Positions 8,265 through 16,634 of a stretch of DNA of 64,000 nt are shown piece by piece. The DNA comes from Curtobacterium sp. SGAir0471 (GTDB lineage: Bacteria > Actinomycetota > Actinomycetes > Actinomycetales > Microbacteriaceae), in assembly GCF_005490985.1 (NCBI RefSeq), contig NZ_CP027869.1, positions 2,232,001-2,296,000 on the forward strand. The letters run 5' to 3'. Made by a program: the position numbers and the translations under genes. Position 1 is the stretch's first letter. Each line of letters starts with the position of its first letter. The notes beneath the pieces are model-generated. The model saw only the letters and a program-made list of their open reading frames with translations, did no database searches and was not told where the DNA came from.

Positions 8265-9743
8265 TCAGTACCGGTAGTGGTCCGGCTTGTACGGGCCCTC
8301 GACGGGGACGCCGATGTACGCCGCCTGCTCCGGCCGGAGCTCGGTCAGCCGCACCCCGAGGGCGTCGAGGTGCAGGCGCGCGACCTTCTCGTCCAGGTGC
8401 TTCGGCAGCACGTACACGCCCGTCGGGTACTCCTCGCGCTTCGTGTGCAGCTCGATCTGCGCGAGCACCTGGTTCGTGAACGAGTTGCTCATCACGAACG
8501 ACGGGTGCCCGGTCGCGTTGCCGAGGTTCATCAGCCGCCCCTCGCTCAGCACCAGGATCGAGCGGCCGTTCGGCAGTCGCCACTCGTGCACCTGCGGCTT
8601 GATCTCGACCTTCTCGACCCCCGGCAGCGCCTCGAGCCCGGCCATGTCGATCTCGTTGTCGAAGTGCCCGACGTTGGCCACCACCGCGAGGTGCTTCAGC
8701 GCGAGCATCTCGTCCACCCCGACGACACCGAGGTTGCCCGTGCAGGTCACGACCACGTCGACCTCGCCGGCGACGTCCGCGAGGCGCGCGACCTGGTACC
8801 CGTCCATCGCCGCCTGCAGCGCGCAGATCGGGTCGACCTCGGACACGATCACCCGGGCGCCCTGACCGCGCAGCGCCTCCGCCGCGCCCTTGCCGACGTC
8901 GCCGTACCCCACCACGAACGCGACCTTGCCGCCGATGAGCACGTCCGTCGCGCGGTTCAGGCCGTCGGGCAGCGAGTGGCGGATGCCGTACTTGTTGTCG
9001 AACTTCGACTTCGTCACCGAGTCGTTGACGTTGATCGCCGGGAAGCGCAGCTCGCCCTTCCGCGCGAGCTCGTACAGGCGGTGCACGCCGGTCGTGGTCT
9101 CCTCGGTGACGCCCTGCACCTCCGCCGCGATCCGGGTCCACCGGTCGGAGGACCGCTCGAGCGACGCCGCGACGGTCCCGAGCACGATCCGCCACTCGGC
9201 ACTCGCGTCGGCGCCGGGCTCCGGGGCACGGCCCGCCGCCTCGGCGTCGGCGCCGGTGTGCAGCAGCATCGTCGCGTCCCCGCCGTCGTCGAGGATCAGG
9301 TTCGGACCCGTCCACGACTCCCCCGCGGCAGCGGCCTCGGCACTCCAGTCGAAGATGCGGTCGGTGCACCACCAGTACTCGTCGAGCGTCTCGCCCTTCC
9401 ACGCGAAGACCGGCACGCCCGCGGGCGATGCCGGCGTCCCCGTCGGGCCCACCGCGACGGCGGCGGCGGCCTCGTCCTGCGTGGAGAAGATGTTGCAGCT
9501 CGCCCAGCGGACCTGCGCCCCGAGGGCGACGAGGGTCTCGATGAGGACGGCGGTCTGCACCGTCATGTGCAGGGAACCCGCGATGCGCGCCCCGGCGAGG
9601 GGCTGCGACGCGCCGAACTCCTCGCGCAGGGCAATCAGCCCCGGCATCTCGTTCTCGGCCAGGCGGATCTGGTGGCGACCCGCCTCGGCGAGGGCGAGGT
9701 CGGCGACGCGGAACGGGGCGGCGGTGCTGGTCTCGGTCGACAT
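8265..9743 (-). CDS. ahcY: S-adenosylhomocysteinase
   Basis: A 492-residue enzyme, the usual length for the actinobacterial form. It hydrolyses S-adenosylhomocysteine to adenosine and homocysteine, relieving product inhibition of methyltransferases. Diagnostic features are the NAD-binding glycine motif VGYGDVGKG near residue 276, [16 protein letters not shown] after it, the [11 protein letters not shown] motif near residue 358, and the C-terminal KPDHYRY that helps hold NAD. The first ATG with a clean family-like N-terminus (MSTETST) is at 9741-9743; an alternative start 48 bases upstream adds residues not typical of the family. The upstream region holds a hairpin but nothing resembling an SAH riboswitch. 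Confidence 0.96.
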   Translation of the reverse strand: MSTETSTAAPFRVADLALAEAGRHQIRLAENEMPGLIALREEFGASQPLAGARIAGSLHMTVQTAVLIETLVALGAQVRWASCNIFSTQDEAAAAVAVGPTGTPASPAGVPVFAWKGETLDEYWWCTDRIFDWSAEAAAAGESWTGPNLILDDGGDATMLLHTGADAEAAGRAPEPGADASAEWRIVLGTVAASLERSSDRWTRIAAEVQGVTEETTTGVHRLYELARKGELRFPAINVNDSVTKSKFDNKYGIRHSLPDGLNRATDVLIGGKVAFVVGYGDVGKGAAEALRGQGARVIVSEVDPICALQAAMDGYQVARLADVAGEVDVVVTCTGNLGVVGVDEMLALKHLAVVANVGHFDNEIDMAGLEALPGVEKVEIKPQVHEWRLPNGRSILVLSEGRLMNLGNATGHPSFVMSNSFTNQVLAQIELHTKREEYPTGVYVLPKHLDEKVARLHLDALGVRLTELRPEQAAYIGVPVEGPYKPDHYRY

Positions 9744-9749
9744 GGCGCC

Positions 9750-9755
9750 AGTCTG
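9750..9755 (-). promoter_or_regulatory. -10-like hexamer, probable leaderless start of ahcY
   Basis: On the minus strand CAGACT is followed by six bases and then the ahcY ATG, with no Shine-Dalgarno sequence. The geometry fits a leaderless transcript. Confidence 0.4.
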
Positions 9756-9781
9756 GCACGCCGGGAGGCGCGGGTCGTCAG

Positions 9782-9800
9782 CCGACGTCACGGACGTCGG
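9782..9800. repeat. Perfect hairpin between DUF3499 gene and ahcY
   Basis: CCGACGTC (9782-9789) and GACGTCGG (9793-9800) form an eight-base stem with a three-base loop, in the 115-base gap after the DUF3499 stop codon and upstream of ahcY. It could be a terminator or an operator; there is no T-run. Confidence 0.4.
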
Positions 9801-9858
9801 GTGGGCCTCCAGACCGCGCCGTGGTCGCCTCGACGGGACCGGCCGCGTCCGTGCCGCG

Positions 9859-10083
9859 TCAGTCGGACGGTGCCGCGTCCCGCCGGATCGGCTCGCGCCG
9901 GACGACGTCCCAACCGCGCGGCACGCGCAGGCGGGCCGCGTGCCGGGCGCAGAGGTCGTAGCCGTGCGGCTCCACCCGCGTGGACAGGGGTCCGACGACC
10001 ACCATCGAGTCGCCGTAGTCGTACGTCAGGGTCGCCGACGCGCTCGCGCCACAGGCGACCTTGCTGCAGATCCGTACGTCCAT
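9859..10083 (-). CDS. DUF3499 family small protein with Cys/His pattern
   Basis: A 74-residue protein beginning [12 protein letters not shown]. Residues C6, C11, C45 and H48 (in a LCARHAARL context) form a CxxxxC plus CxxH arrangement that looks like a small zinc ribbon; metal binding is inferred. DUF3499 is an actinobacterial family regularly found between the zincin-like gene and ahcY or the manA/manB region, and its function is unknown. The C-terminus is basic ([13 protein letters not shown]). It lies upstream of ahcY on the same strand, with 115 bases and a hairpin between them. Confidence 0.85.
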   Translation of the reverse strand: MDVRICSKVACGASASATLTYDYGDSMVVVGPLSTRVEPHGYDLCARHAARLRVPRGWDVVRREPIRRDAAPSD

Positions 10084-10161
10084 ACCGGCACCGACCCTAC
10101 CGGTCGGACGGGCGCGGCCGCCGGACGGTCCGGTGCCGCGCTCCGTCGCGCGCCCGCCGCG

Positions 10162-10167
10162 TACGAT
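10162..10167 (+). promoter_or_regulatory. -10 hexamer, probable leaderless start of zincin-like gene
   Basis: TACGAT ends exactly six bases before the ATG at 10174. No ribosome site is visible between them, so the transcript probably starts at the A of the ATG. Confidence 0.5.
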
Positions 10168-10173
10168 GGCGGG

Positions 10174-10614
10174 ATGCGTCGGAAGCACCCCACCGTGACC
10201 CCCGTCGACCGTGCCCGCGGTCGTTCCCGGCACGGACGCGGGGGCCGCTCGAGCGTGACCGGACCGGACCTGGCGCCGGTGATCACCCGCGCCGAGACCT
10301 TCGACCGGATCGTCGGGGACACCGCGCACTACCTGGTCGGACTGTGGCCGGACGAGCTCGCGGGTGTCGTCTTCCAGGTGGCCGACATGCCCACCGACCA
10401 GACGCTGCCGGACCGGCTGCCGCGGTGGCGGGTGGACCGCGACGGTCGGCGGGTCACCCTGTTCCGCATCCCCGTCGAGCGGGTCACGCGGAGCCCGGAG
10501 AAGGACGACACCGACCGCCGGGTGATCATCGAGACGGCGGTGTTCCGCGCGGTCGGCGAGCTGATCGACAAGGACCCGTGGGACCTGGCGCCGGACCGGT
10601 ACCGCCACTGGTGA
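10174..10614 (+). CDS. Zincin-like metallopeptidase-family protein with a degenerate active site
   Basis: A 146-residue protein. After a basic N-terminus of about 35 residues it matches the small Zincin_1-type family: FDRIVGDTAHYL, then a PDELAGVVFQVADMP strand, then a VTLFRIPVERVTR stretch and a final helix. In active members that helix carries HExxH; here the equivalent stretch reads VIIETAVFRAVGELID, with no histidine, so peptidase activity is unlikely. The gene is the usual neighbour of DUF3499 and WhiB2 in Actinobacteria, divergent from the former, which supports the family call. The ATG was chosen because the -10-like hexamer ends six bases upstream. Confidence 0.72.
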   Translation: MRRKHPTVTPVDRARGRSRHGRGGRSSVTGPDLAPVITRAETFDRIVGDTAHYLVGLWPDELAGVVFQVADMPTDQTLPDRLPRWRVDRDGRRVTLFRIPVERVTRSPEKDDTDRRVIIETAVFRAVGELIDKDPWDLAPDRYRHW

Positions 10615-10619
10615 CCGAA

Positions 10620-10645
10620 GGACACCGCCACCGGTGACGGTGTCC
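10620..10645. terminator. Bidirectional terminator hairpin
   Basis: GGACACCG (10620-10627) and CGGTGTCC (10638-10645) form an eight-base stem around a ten-base loop that contains CCGG. It sits in the 51-base gap between the convergent stops of the zincin-like gene and the DUF5719 gene. Confidence 0.6.
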
Positions 10646-10665
10646 CCGCTGCTGGTGATCCAGCG

Positions 10666-12069
10666 TCAGGGGTAAACGCGCAGCGGCGTCGACACCTCGG
10701 TCGCCGGCCGGACGGGGAACCCGCCGATGCCGTCGTCCGCGTCGTAGCTGACGCCCGCCACGAGCCCCTCGGCACCCGTCAGCACGAGCTGCGTCGACAC
10801 CGGCACCTGCACGGTCGCCGTGCTGCCGGACGCCACGTCGACCTCCTGCTCACGGTCCCCGGACGTGATCGTGACGGTCGCGTCCGAGCGGGTCGGGTTG
10901 ACCAGGTTCATCCGCGCACCGCCTCCCGGCGCGACCGCCGTGACGACACGGTCGCCGAGCGGCTCCGCCGACGCGAACCAGCCGAGGTCCGTGCGGCCGT
11001 CGTCGGTCGGCTTCGTGGTGCGGGCGCCGGCGACGAGCGGCTCGGTCGACGTCACCGTGAACGAGTACCGCCCGTCCGGGAAGTCGTCGAGGGCGACGTC
11101 GGTGACGACCCCCGGCTCGGCGGTCGCGTTGACGGTCGACCCGCCACCGTCCGCCGTCGTGATCCCGACGGTCACCCGCGCGGCCCGGTCACCGGGGACG
11201 AACAGACGGAGCACCGGGGCGGCGTCCTCGGTGTCGTCACCGCGCTGCGCCTCCTCGGCACCGCGCAGCACGACCGCGGGGATCACCTGCGTGCGCGAGG
11301 GTGCCGCACCGCCGGACACGACGTCGTAGCCGCCCGGGGTCAGCGTCCGCACGATGCTCTCCTGCATGTGCGCGACGATCTGCCCGCCGGACGAGGTCAC
11401 GTGCACCACCGTCGAGCCCTGGTCGGAGACGAAGCCGGACAGCGGCACGACCTTCTGCGTGTTCGGTGCGACCACGATGCCGGTCGTCCCGGGGGCCTGG
11501 ACGGTCCCGGAGGCGTCGTACACGTCGAGGTCCACCGTGGCGTTGACGTCGGTCGGGTTCGACAGCGTGACCAGGCTGGTCCGCCCGGTCTCGGTCGACC
11601 CGCCGACCAGCCAGGTCGACTGGCCGGGGTCGTCGCACGACGCCGCGCCGAAGCCGACCAGGTCACCCGAGGACACGCTCTGCGACGTGCTGCCGGCGAC
11701 CTGCGGCGTGCGGTCGCCCGCAGGTGCGGTGAGGAGCTGCGGGTCGCTGCCCCCGGTGGTGGACGGTTCGAGCGTCGAGCGGTCGACCGTGCTGCCGGTG
11801 GTGCCCGTGGCGACCTGCGACGACCCGACGGTGCTCGCCGTCGTCGCGTCGTTGCCCGAGTCGTCGGACAACCGCAGCGCGCTGCCGGCGCACACGCGCT
11901 CGGCGTCGGCGGGGACGGGCGTCACGAGCCGACCGGCCGGGCGCACGGGGGCGCTCTCGGTGCCGATGGCGTGTGCGGCGGTCACGGCGCCGGCGGCCAC
12001 GACCACGGCGACCGCGGTGGCGGTGCCGCGGACGACCCACCGTCGGACGGACCGGTGCTCGGTGCTCAT
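10666..12069 (-). CDS. DUF5719 family exported protein
   Basis: A 467-residue protein. The N-terminus is a signal-anchor: basic residues (RSVRRWVVRG), then a hydrophobic Ala/Val stretch ending AHAIG. The rest is extracytoplasmic and beta-rich, with repeats of short strands such as GAASCDDPGQSTWLVGG and a DLDVYDASGTV segment, as in the DUF5719 family of actinobacterial envelope proteins. Its ATG overlaps the stop of the upstream membrane glycosyltransferase gene by four bases, so the two are translated from one transcript. This pair is conserved downstream of whiB2 in Actinobacteria. No catalytic residues can be pointed to; a role in assembling the glycan made by its partner is inferred. Confidence 0.82.
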   Translation of the reverse strand: MSTEHRSVRRWVVRGTATAVAVVVAAGAVTAAHAIGTESAPVRPAGRLVTPVPADAERVCAGSALRLSDDSGNDATTASTVGSSQVATGTTGSTVDRSTLEPSTTGGSDPQLLTAPAGDRTPQVAGSTSQSVSSGDLVGFGAASCDDPGQSTWLVGGSTETGRTSLVTLSNPTDVNATVDLDVYDASGTVQAPGTTGIVVAPNTQKVVPLSGFVSDQGSTVVHVTSSGGQIVAHMQESIVRTLTPGGYDVVSGGAAPSRTQVIPAVVLRGAEEAQRGDDTEDAAPVLRLFVPGDRAARVTVGITTADGGGSTVNATAEPGVVTDVALDDFPDGRYSFTVTSTEPLVAGARTTKPTDDGRTDLGWFASAEPLGDRVVTAVAPGGGARMNLVNPTRSDATVTITSGDREQEVDVASGSTATVQVPVSTQLVLTGAEGLVAGVSYDADDGIGGFPVRPATEVSTPLRVYP

Positions 12070-14945
12070 TCGTCGCGCTCCTCGTCGAAGGTGGTGGCGG
12101 GTTCCTCGGCCTCGATGACGTTCGAGGTCGCACGGCGTCGGCGCGGTGCGGTGGGAACCGCGAGCAGGGCCGCTGCGCCGAACACCACGCCGAGCACGAC
12201 GAGGTACAGCACGTGCGTCGCCTGCGTCGCGGCGGAGCCGGTGGACACCCGGTCGACGTCGCCCTCGTAGTGGAACAACCGGCCGGAGGTGGTCTCGCCG
12301 ATGCTCGTGAACCGGGCGTCCTGGCCGATCGCCCCGGCGGCCCGGTCGTGGACCTGCTGGGCGGCGTCGTCGCTCGGGCCGTCGTCGAGCAGCACGAACG
12401 AGATGCCGAGCTCGCGCAGCGCCGGCTCGGGGTCGTAGCCGCTGCGGCTGGCGAGGTTGCCGGCCAGGGTGGCCAGCTGCGCGCCGGACCTGCTGAGGCG
12501 GAGCGCGGTGGAGTCGAGGGTCGTCTGGTCGTCGAGTGTCGAGCCCTGCCCGCGTTCGAGCGACACCGCGAGCGAGCCGTCGGTCTGCGGTTCGACGACG
12601 AGGGTACCGACGTCCGGGTTGGCCTGCGCCTCCGCGTTCACGTACGCGCTCAGGACCCGGCCCGTGGTGGGCTGGAGGAGGGTGTCGCCGAGGGTGGACG
12701 CGGCGAAGGCCGGCGTGACCGCGACCCCGGCGAACACCGCGGCGACGAGTCCGGCGACGGGCGCGGTCCGCGGGAGGACGTCGATGCCGATCGACGCTGC
12801 GAGCACGATGCCGAGCGCCATCACGGAGAGCGCGCTGCCGGGCCAGACGATCGTCGTCGTGGACCCGACCCCGGTGACGGTGACGTGCGTGGCGCCGAAG
12901 GCCGTCGCGTAGCCGAGGAGCGCCAGCAGGAGCGCTGCGCCGGCGACGGCCCAGCGGTGTCCGAGGAGTGCCCCCACCGCCAGCAGGACGACCGGCAGCG
13001 CGAGGACGGCCATGGCGATCGGCAGCACCGTCGCGGCGAGCCCGAGGGGCGAGGTCGCCGGGAGCCACCCGCTCCAGTCGGGCAGCGGCTGCCCGATCGC
13101 GAGCTGCAGTGCCGAGGGGGCGCGTGTCGCCGACGGGACGCCCGGGTCGGCGAACACGGCGAGGGGGTTGCCCCGGGCGACCTGCGCCAGGACGAGCGGG
13201 AGGAAGAGCACGGCGGCCGGCACCGGGATGAAGACCCGACGGTGCGCACGCCGCCAGCCGACGACGAGGGACACGACCCACCCGACCAGGAGCACCGGCA
13301 GCAGCGACGGGGCCGAGGCCGCGACGACCGCGAAGAGCAGCGACGCGCCCGACGCCCAGGCCCACGAGCGGTGCGCCTCGAGCACGGCGAGCACGAGCCA
13401 CGGGAGCAGCACGTGGGCGATGACGGCCCCGAGGTGCCCGGTCGTGACGGCGCCGACGAGGGTCGGGGCGATCGTGTACAGCGCGGCGCCGACGACGGGC
13501 ACCCAGGTGCGGGTGGTGACCTTGCGCACCACGAACCACGCGCCGAGCGCCGAGAGCGGGAACGCGAGCAGGAGCACGACGACGACCGAGGTCGACGGCG
13601 ACCAGGCGGTGATCGACCCGAGCACGGCGAGCACGGCCGCGAACGGGTCGCTCGGACCGGTGGAGCCGGTGCCGATGGAGTGCCACCCGTACCCGACGTT
13701 CTGCCACAGCCGTCCGACCGAGGTGCTCAGCGGCAGGAGACCACCGCCGGTGACCGCCGGGCTGCCGAGCAGCGGGTACAGCGTGACGACGCTGAGCACC
13801 GCCGCGGCGAGCACGACCCACACGCCGCCGTCGCCCAGGAACGACGCGCGGGCGATCGGGGCGTCCTCGACCCGGGCGAGCTCGACGTCCCGTGACGTGG
13901 TCCGGTGCTCGTGCACCCGACGCCAGCTGACGCGCAGCGGCTCGATCGCGGCCCAGCCGACGCGTCGCGTCCGCGCGGCGTTCGCCCGGGCGCGGCGGAC
14001 ACCGCCGCCGAAGGCCACGGCGAGGGCGGCGGCGAGCTCACCGGTCACCGCGGCGGGGTGCTTCGCGACGAGGTGCCCGAGGGCGCGCACGACGGCCGTC
14101 GGTACGAGCAGGAGCCAGTGCAGCCACAGGAGTCCGGCGGGCGCGTAGGTGAGCCGGCGGTGCAGCTCGGCCTGGCGGTGCAGGCGCACACGGCGTGCCT
14201 CGGAGACCCGCTTGCGGCCGAACTCCTCGATCGGGCCGGCGCTCGTCACGCGGGCCTCGGGCACCACGGCGACGCGGTGTCCGGCCAGGCGCGCACGGAT
14301 GCAGAGGTCGAGCGCGGCGTCGACGTCCGGCAGTGCCGGGTCGAAGCCGCGCAGCTCGCGCCACACCGAGCGACGCACGAGCATGCCTGCGGCCGACACA
14401 CCCATCACGTCGGTGTGCCGGTCGTGCTGGCCCTGGTCGAGCTCGTCCTGCACCAGGGCGAGCGAGCGGCCGCCGCGCGTCGTGCTCTCCCCGAACGCGC
14501 GGATGCGGGACGGGTCGTCGGTGGCCACGAGCTTCGGCCCGGCGACCACGACGGACGGCGCGATCTCCACCGCGGAGAGCATCTCGGCGAGTGCGGTCGG
14601 CGCCGGGGCGTTGTCGTGTCCGAGCAGCCAGAGCCACTCGTCGGGTGCCGCTCCGGTCCCGTCGCCGACCTCGGCGGTCGGCGCCTCGCGCTCCCCCGCC
14701 GCGACGGCCTCGCCGAAGGGGCGGCCGGCGGGCAGGCGCACGAGTCCGGCGGACCCGCCGAGGGCGAGCTCCGCGGTCGATCCGTCCGTGGACCCGACGT
14801 CGACGACGACCAGGTTGTCGGGGTGCCGGGTCTGGGCGACGAGGGCGTCCAGGGTCCGGTCGAGGTGCTCGCCGCCGTTCGCGGTCACGAGGACCGCGGT
14901 GACGCGGGGCTGGGCGGACCGGGGCTGCGCGGGACTGGGCTGCAT
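12066..14945 (-). CDS. Large membrane-bound family 2 glycosyltransferase
   Basis: A protein of about 959 residues. The N-terminal 240 residues are a GT-A (family 2) domain: VTAVLVTANGGEHLDRTL, a DVGSTDGS motif, and LLGHDNAPAPTAL, a DxD-like region in which Asn follows Asp. A basic linker leads into a long membrane domain of about a dozen helices and an extracytoplasmic segment near the C-terminus, then a final helix and cytoplasmic tail. The protein lies between whiB and DUF5719, the standard actinobacterial order. The sugar and acceptor are unknown; cell-wall glycan assembly is inferred. I use the ATG at 14943-14945; a GTG twelve bases upstream is possible. Confidence 0.85.
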   Translation of the reverse strand: MQPSPAQPRSAQPRVTAVLVTANGGEHLDRTLDALVAQTRHPDNLVVVDVGSTDGSTAELALGGSAGLVRLPAGRPFGEAVAAGEREAPTAEVGDGTGAAPDEWLWLLGHDNAPAPTALAEMLSAVEIAPSVVVAGPKLVATDDPSRIRAFGESTTRGGRSLALVQDELDQGQHDRHTDVMGVSAAGMLVRRSVWRELRGFDPALPDVDAALDLCIRARLAGHRVAVVPEARVTSAGPIEEFGRKRVSEARRVRLHRQAELHRRLTYAPAGLLWLHWLLLVPTAVVRALGHLVAKHPAAVTGELAAALAVAFGGGVRRARANAARTRRVGWAAIEPLRVSWRRVHEHRTTSRDVELARVEDAPIARASFLGDGGVWVVLAAAVLSVVTLYPLLGSPAVTGGGLLPLSTSVGRLWQNVGYGWHSIGTGSTGPSDPFAAVLAVLGSITAWSPSTSVVVVLLLAFPLSALGAWFVVRKVTTRTWVPVVGAALYTIAPTLVGAVTTGHLGAVIAHVLLPWLVLAVLEAHRSWAWASGASLLFAVVAASAPSLLPVLLVGWVVSLVVGWRRAHRRVFIPVPAAVLFLPLVLAQVARGNPLAVFADPGVPSATRAPSALQLAIGQPLPDWSGWLPATSPLGLAATVLPIAMAVLALPVVLLAVGALLGHRWAVAGAALLLALLGYATAFGATHVTVTGVGSTTTIVWPGSALSVMALGIVLAASIGIDVLPRTAPVAGLVAAVFAGVAVTPAFAASTLGDTLLQPTTGRVLSAYVNAEAQANPDVGTLVVEPQTDGSLAVSLERGQGSTLDDQTTLDSTALRLSRSGAQLATLAGNLASRSGYDPEPALRELGISFVLLDDGPSDDAAQQVHDRAAGAIGQDARFTSIGETTSGRLFHYEGDVDRVSTGSAATQATHVLYLVVLGVVFGAAALLAVPTAPRRRRATSNVIEAEEPATTFDEERDE

Positions 14946-14967
14946 GACGCGCGTCACTCTACGGTCT

Positions 14968-14981
14968 GGAGGCGCGCCTCC
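14968..14981. repeat. 14-base perfect palindrome upstream of the membrane glycosyltransferase
   Basis: GGAGGCGCGCCTCC lies 23-36 bases before the ATG of the glycosyltransferase gene. A second hairpin (CTCCCG / CGGGAG, 14979-14994) overlaps it, so it could be an operator or part of a terminator after whiB. A TAGAGT hexamer (14956-14961, minus strand) lies between it and the start. Confidence 0.4.
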
Positions 14982-15088
14982 CGTCTCCGGGAGCGGCGCG
15001 CCGTGAACCTGTGCGCGCCATCAGTGCACGGTGCACGCCGGACGCGCTGCGAGCCTCCCGGCGGGATCGCCGGCGGCGCGGCGGGCCG

Positions 15089-15427
15089 CTAGGCGCGGCG
15101 GCGGAGCTTGCGGCGCTCGCGCTCGGAGAGCCCGCCCCAGATGCCGAAGCGCTCGTCGTTCTCGAGCGCGTACTCGAGGCACTGCGACCGGACCTCGCAC
15201 GAGCCGCAGATCTTCTTGGCCTCGCGGGTGGAGCCGCCCTTCTCGGGGAAGAACGCCTCGGGGTCGGTCTGCGCGCAGAGCGAGTCGACCTGCCACGAGA
15301 GCGGGTTCTCCTCGTCGCCCTCGGGCCGACGGACGCCGGGGACACCGAGCGACACCGGATCGACGTGCCAGTCCTCCGGCACGCCGGCGTGGAAGTCGGA
15401 ACCGTTCACCCTGATCACCCCTGACAT
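15089..15427 (-). CDS. whiB2: WhiB-family iron-sulphur transcription factor (WhiB2-like)
   Basis: A 112-residue protein with the four WhiB cysteines C51, C74, C77 and C83 (C-x22-C-x2-C-x5-C) that hold a 4Fe-4S cluster, the GIWGG turn at 95-99 and a basic KLRRRA end for DNA binding. WhiB proteins act on transcription with the principal sigma factor; the WhiB2/WhmD subgroup acts in septation. The subgroup is assigned by gene neighbours: in Actinobacteria whiB2 lies beside the membrane glycosyltransferase, DUF5719, DUF3499 and manA genes. I prefer the ATG at 15425-15427 to the one at 15445 because the predicted transcription start leaves only about 15 bases before the upstream ATG. Confidence 0.9.
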   Translation of the reverse strand: MSGVIRVNGSDFHAGVPEDWHVDPVSLGVPGVRRPEGDEENPLSWQVDSLCAQTDPEAFFPEKGGSTREAKKICGSCEVRSQCLEYALENDERFGIWGGLSERERRKLRRRA

Positions 15428-15466
15428 GTCGACGACGGCCTGCAACGACCGAAGCCGCTGCCTGTA

Positions 15467-15495
15467 ATTACAGCGGTGTGATTCCGTTCCGTCAA
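15467..15495 (-). promoter_or_regulatory. Promoter of whiB with palindrome over the -10
   Basis: On the minus strand TTGACG (15495-15490), 17 bases, TGTAAT (15472-15467) form a near-consensus sigma-70-type promoter, unusually good for this genome. The -10 lies inside the perfect palindrome CTGTAATTACAG (15462-15473), a plausible repressor or autoregulatory site. Confidence 0.65.
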
Positions 15496-15617
15496 GTCGC
15501 GGATCATAGAAGGTGCTGACCGAAGCGGCGTGTCATGTCCCCCGTACGGGCGTGTCGCAGGCCGTCTGTCCGGCGATCGGGGGACACGCGCGTCCCGCCG
15601 ACCGCCGGGGACGCACC

Positions 15618-16580
15618 TCACCCGACGCGGCGGCGGGCCTCCCACGCGCTGGTGACCATCTCGTCGAGCGAGTGCCGCATGGCCCACTCGAGGTCACGTG
15701 CCGCGGCCTCTCCGGTCGCGACGATGCGTGCTGGGTCGCCCGGACGGCGTGGGGCGACCTCGGGCTCGAACGCGATGCCGGTGCCCGACGCCATGGCGTC
15801 CATGATCTGTCGGACGCTGACGCCGTCGCCGCTGCCGAGGTTGTAGGCGCGCTCGAGCTGCTCCCCCGCCTCGAGCTTCCGCGCCGCGACCGCGTGCGAG
15901 TGCGCGAGGTCGGCGACGTGGATGTAGTCGCGGACGCAGGTGCCGTCCGGGGTGTCGTAGTCGTCGCCGTTGATCCGCGGCACGCGACCGGCGAGCAGCG
16001 CGTCGAACACGAGCGGGAACAGGTTGTGCGGGCTCGCGTCGTACAGGTCCGGCTCCCCCGACCCGACGACGTTGAAGTACCGCAGCGAGGTGGTGGCGAA
16101 GCCCGCGGCGACCTCCATGTCGCGGAGCAGCCACTCGCCGATGAGCTTCGACTCGCCGTAGGGCGACTCCGGTGCCTTCGGGGTGTCCTCGACCACGACG
16201 TCGACGTCCGGCGTGCCGTACACCGCCGCGCTCGACGAGAACACGGCCTTCGTGACGCCGTTCTCCGCCATCGCCCGCAGCAGGGTCGCGGTGCCGGTGA
16301 CGTTCTGCTCGTAGGTGTGCAGCGGCCGCTCGACCGAGACCCCGGCGTACTTGAAGCCGGCGACGTGCACGACACCGGTCACCGCGTGCTCGCGCAGGGT
16401 CGCCGCGAGCAGCTCACCGTCCAGGATCGTGCCCTCGACGAACGGCACGTCGTCCGGTACGAACCCGCGGAACCCGCTCGACAGGTCGTCGAACGCGACG
16501 GTGTCGATCCCTGCGGCGCGCAGCGCACGGACGACGTGGGACCCGATGTACCCGGCACCGCCGGTGACCAGCCAACTCAT
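15618..16580 (-). CDS. galE: UDP-glucose 4-epimerase
   Basis: A 320-residue extended short-chain dehydrogenase that interconverts UDP-glucose and UDP-galactose using tightly bound NAD. The N-terminal Rossmann motif is TGGAGYIG (G7, G10, G13), the catalytic Ser lies in VFSSSAAVYG, and the Tyr/Lys pair is in YGESK near residues 141-145; NYGD-type substrate residues follow in DDYDTPDGTCVRDYIHV, typical of GalE. The ATG at 16578-16580 starts the Rossmann strand directly. It is upstream of whiB on the same strand, 190 bases away. It would supply UDP-galactose for the polysaccharide genes further along. Confidence 0.92.
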   Translation of the reverse strand: MSWLVTGGAGYIGSHVVRALRAAGIDTVAFDDLSSGFRGFVPDDVPFVEGTILDGELLAATLREHAVTGVVHVAGFKYAGVSVERPLHTYEQNVTGTATLLRAMAENGVTKAVFSSSAAVYGTPDVDVVVEDTPKAPESPYGESKLIGEWLLRDMEVAAGFATTSLRYFNVVGSGEPDLYDASPHNLFPLVFDALLAGRVPRINGDDYDTPDGTCVRDYIHVADLAHSHAVAARKLEAGEQLERAYNLGSGDGVSVRQIMDAMASGTGIAFEPEVAPRRPGDPARIVATGEAAARDLEWAMRHSLDEMVTSAWEARRRVG

Positions 16581-16587
16581 GCTCGTC

Positions 16588-16593
16588 ACGCTA
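16588..16593 (-). promoter_or_regulatory. -10-like hexamer close to the galE start
   Basis: TAGCGT on the minus strand ends seven bases before the galE ATG. There is no evident ribosome site, so a leaderless or near-leaderless transcript is likely. Confidence 0.4.
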
Positions 16594-16634
16594 GCGGACC
16601 GCACCCTCCCGCCGGGGCGCGGCCTGCTGCGTGT

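Noticed and set aside
6223..9759. One long minus-strand frame of 1178 codons
   Set aside because: It joins the SpoIIM-like gene to antisense of the RDD gene and to an out-of-frame reading of ahcY; only the SpoIIM part has protein-like features and a ribosome site.
9744..9858. SAH riboswitch upstream of ahcY
   Set aside because: The gap has a hairpin, but I see none of the conserved core of the riboswitch, and the ahcY transcript appears leaderless.
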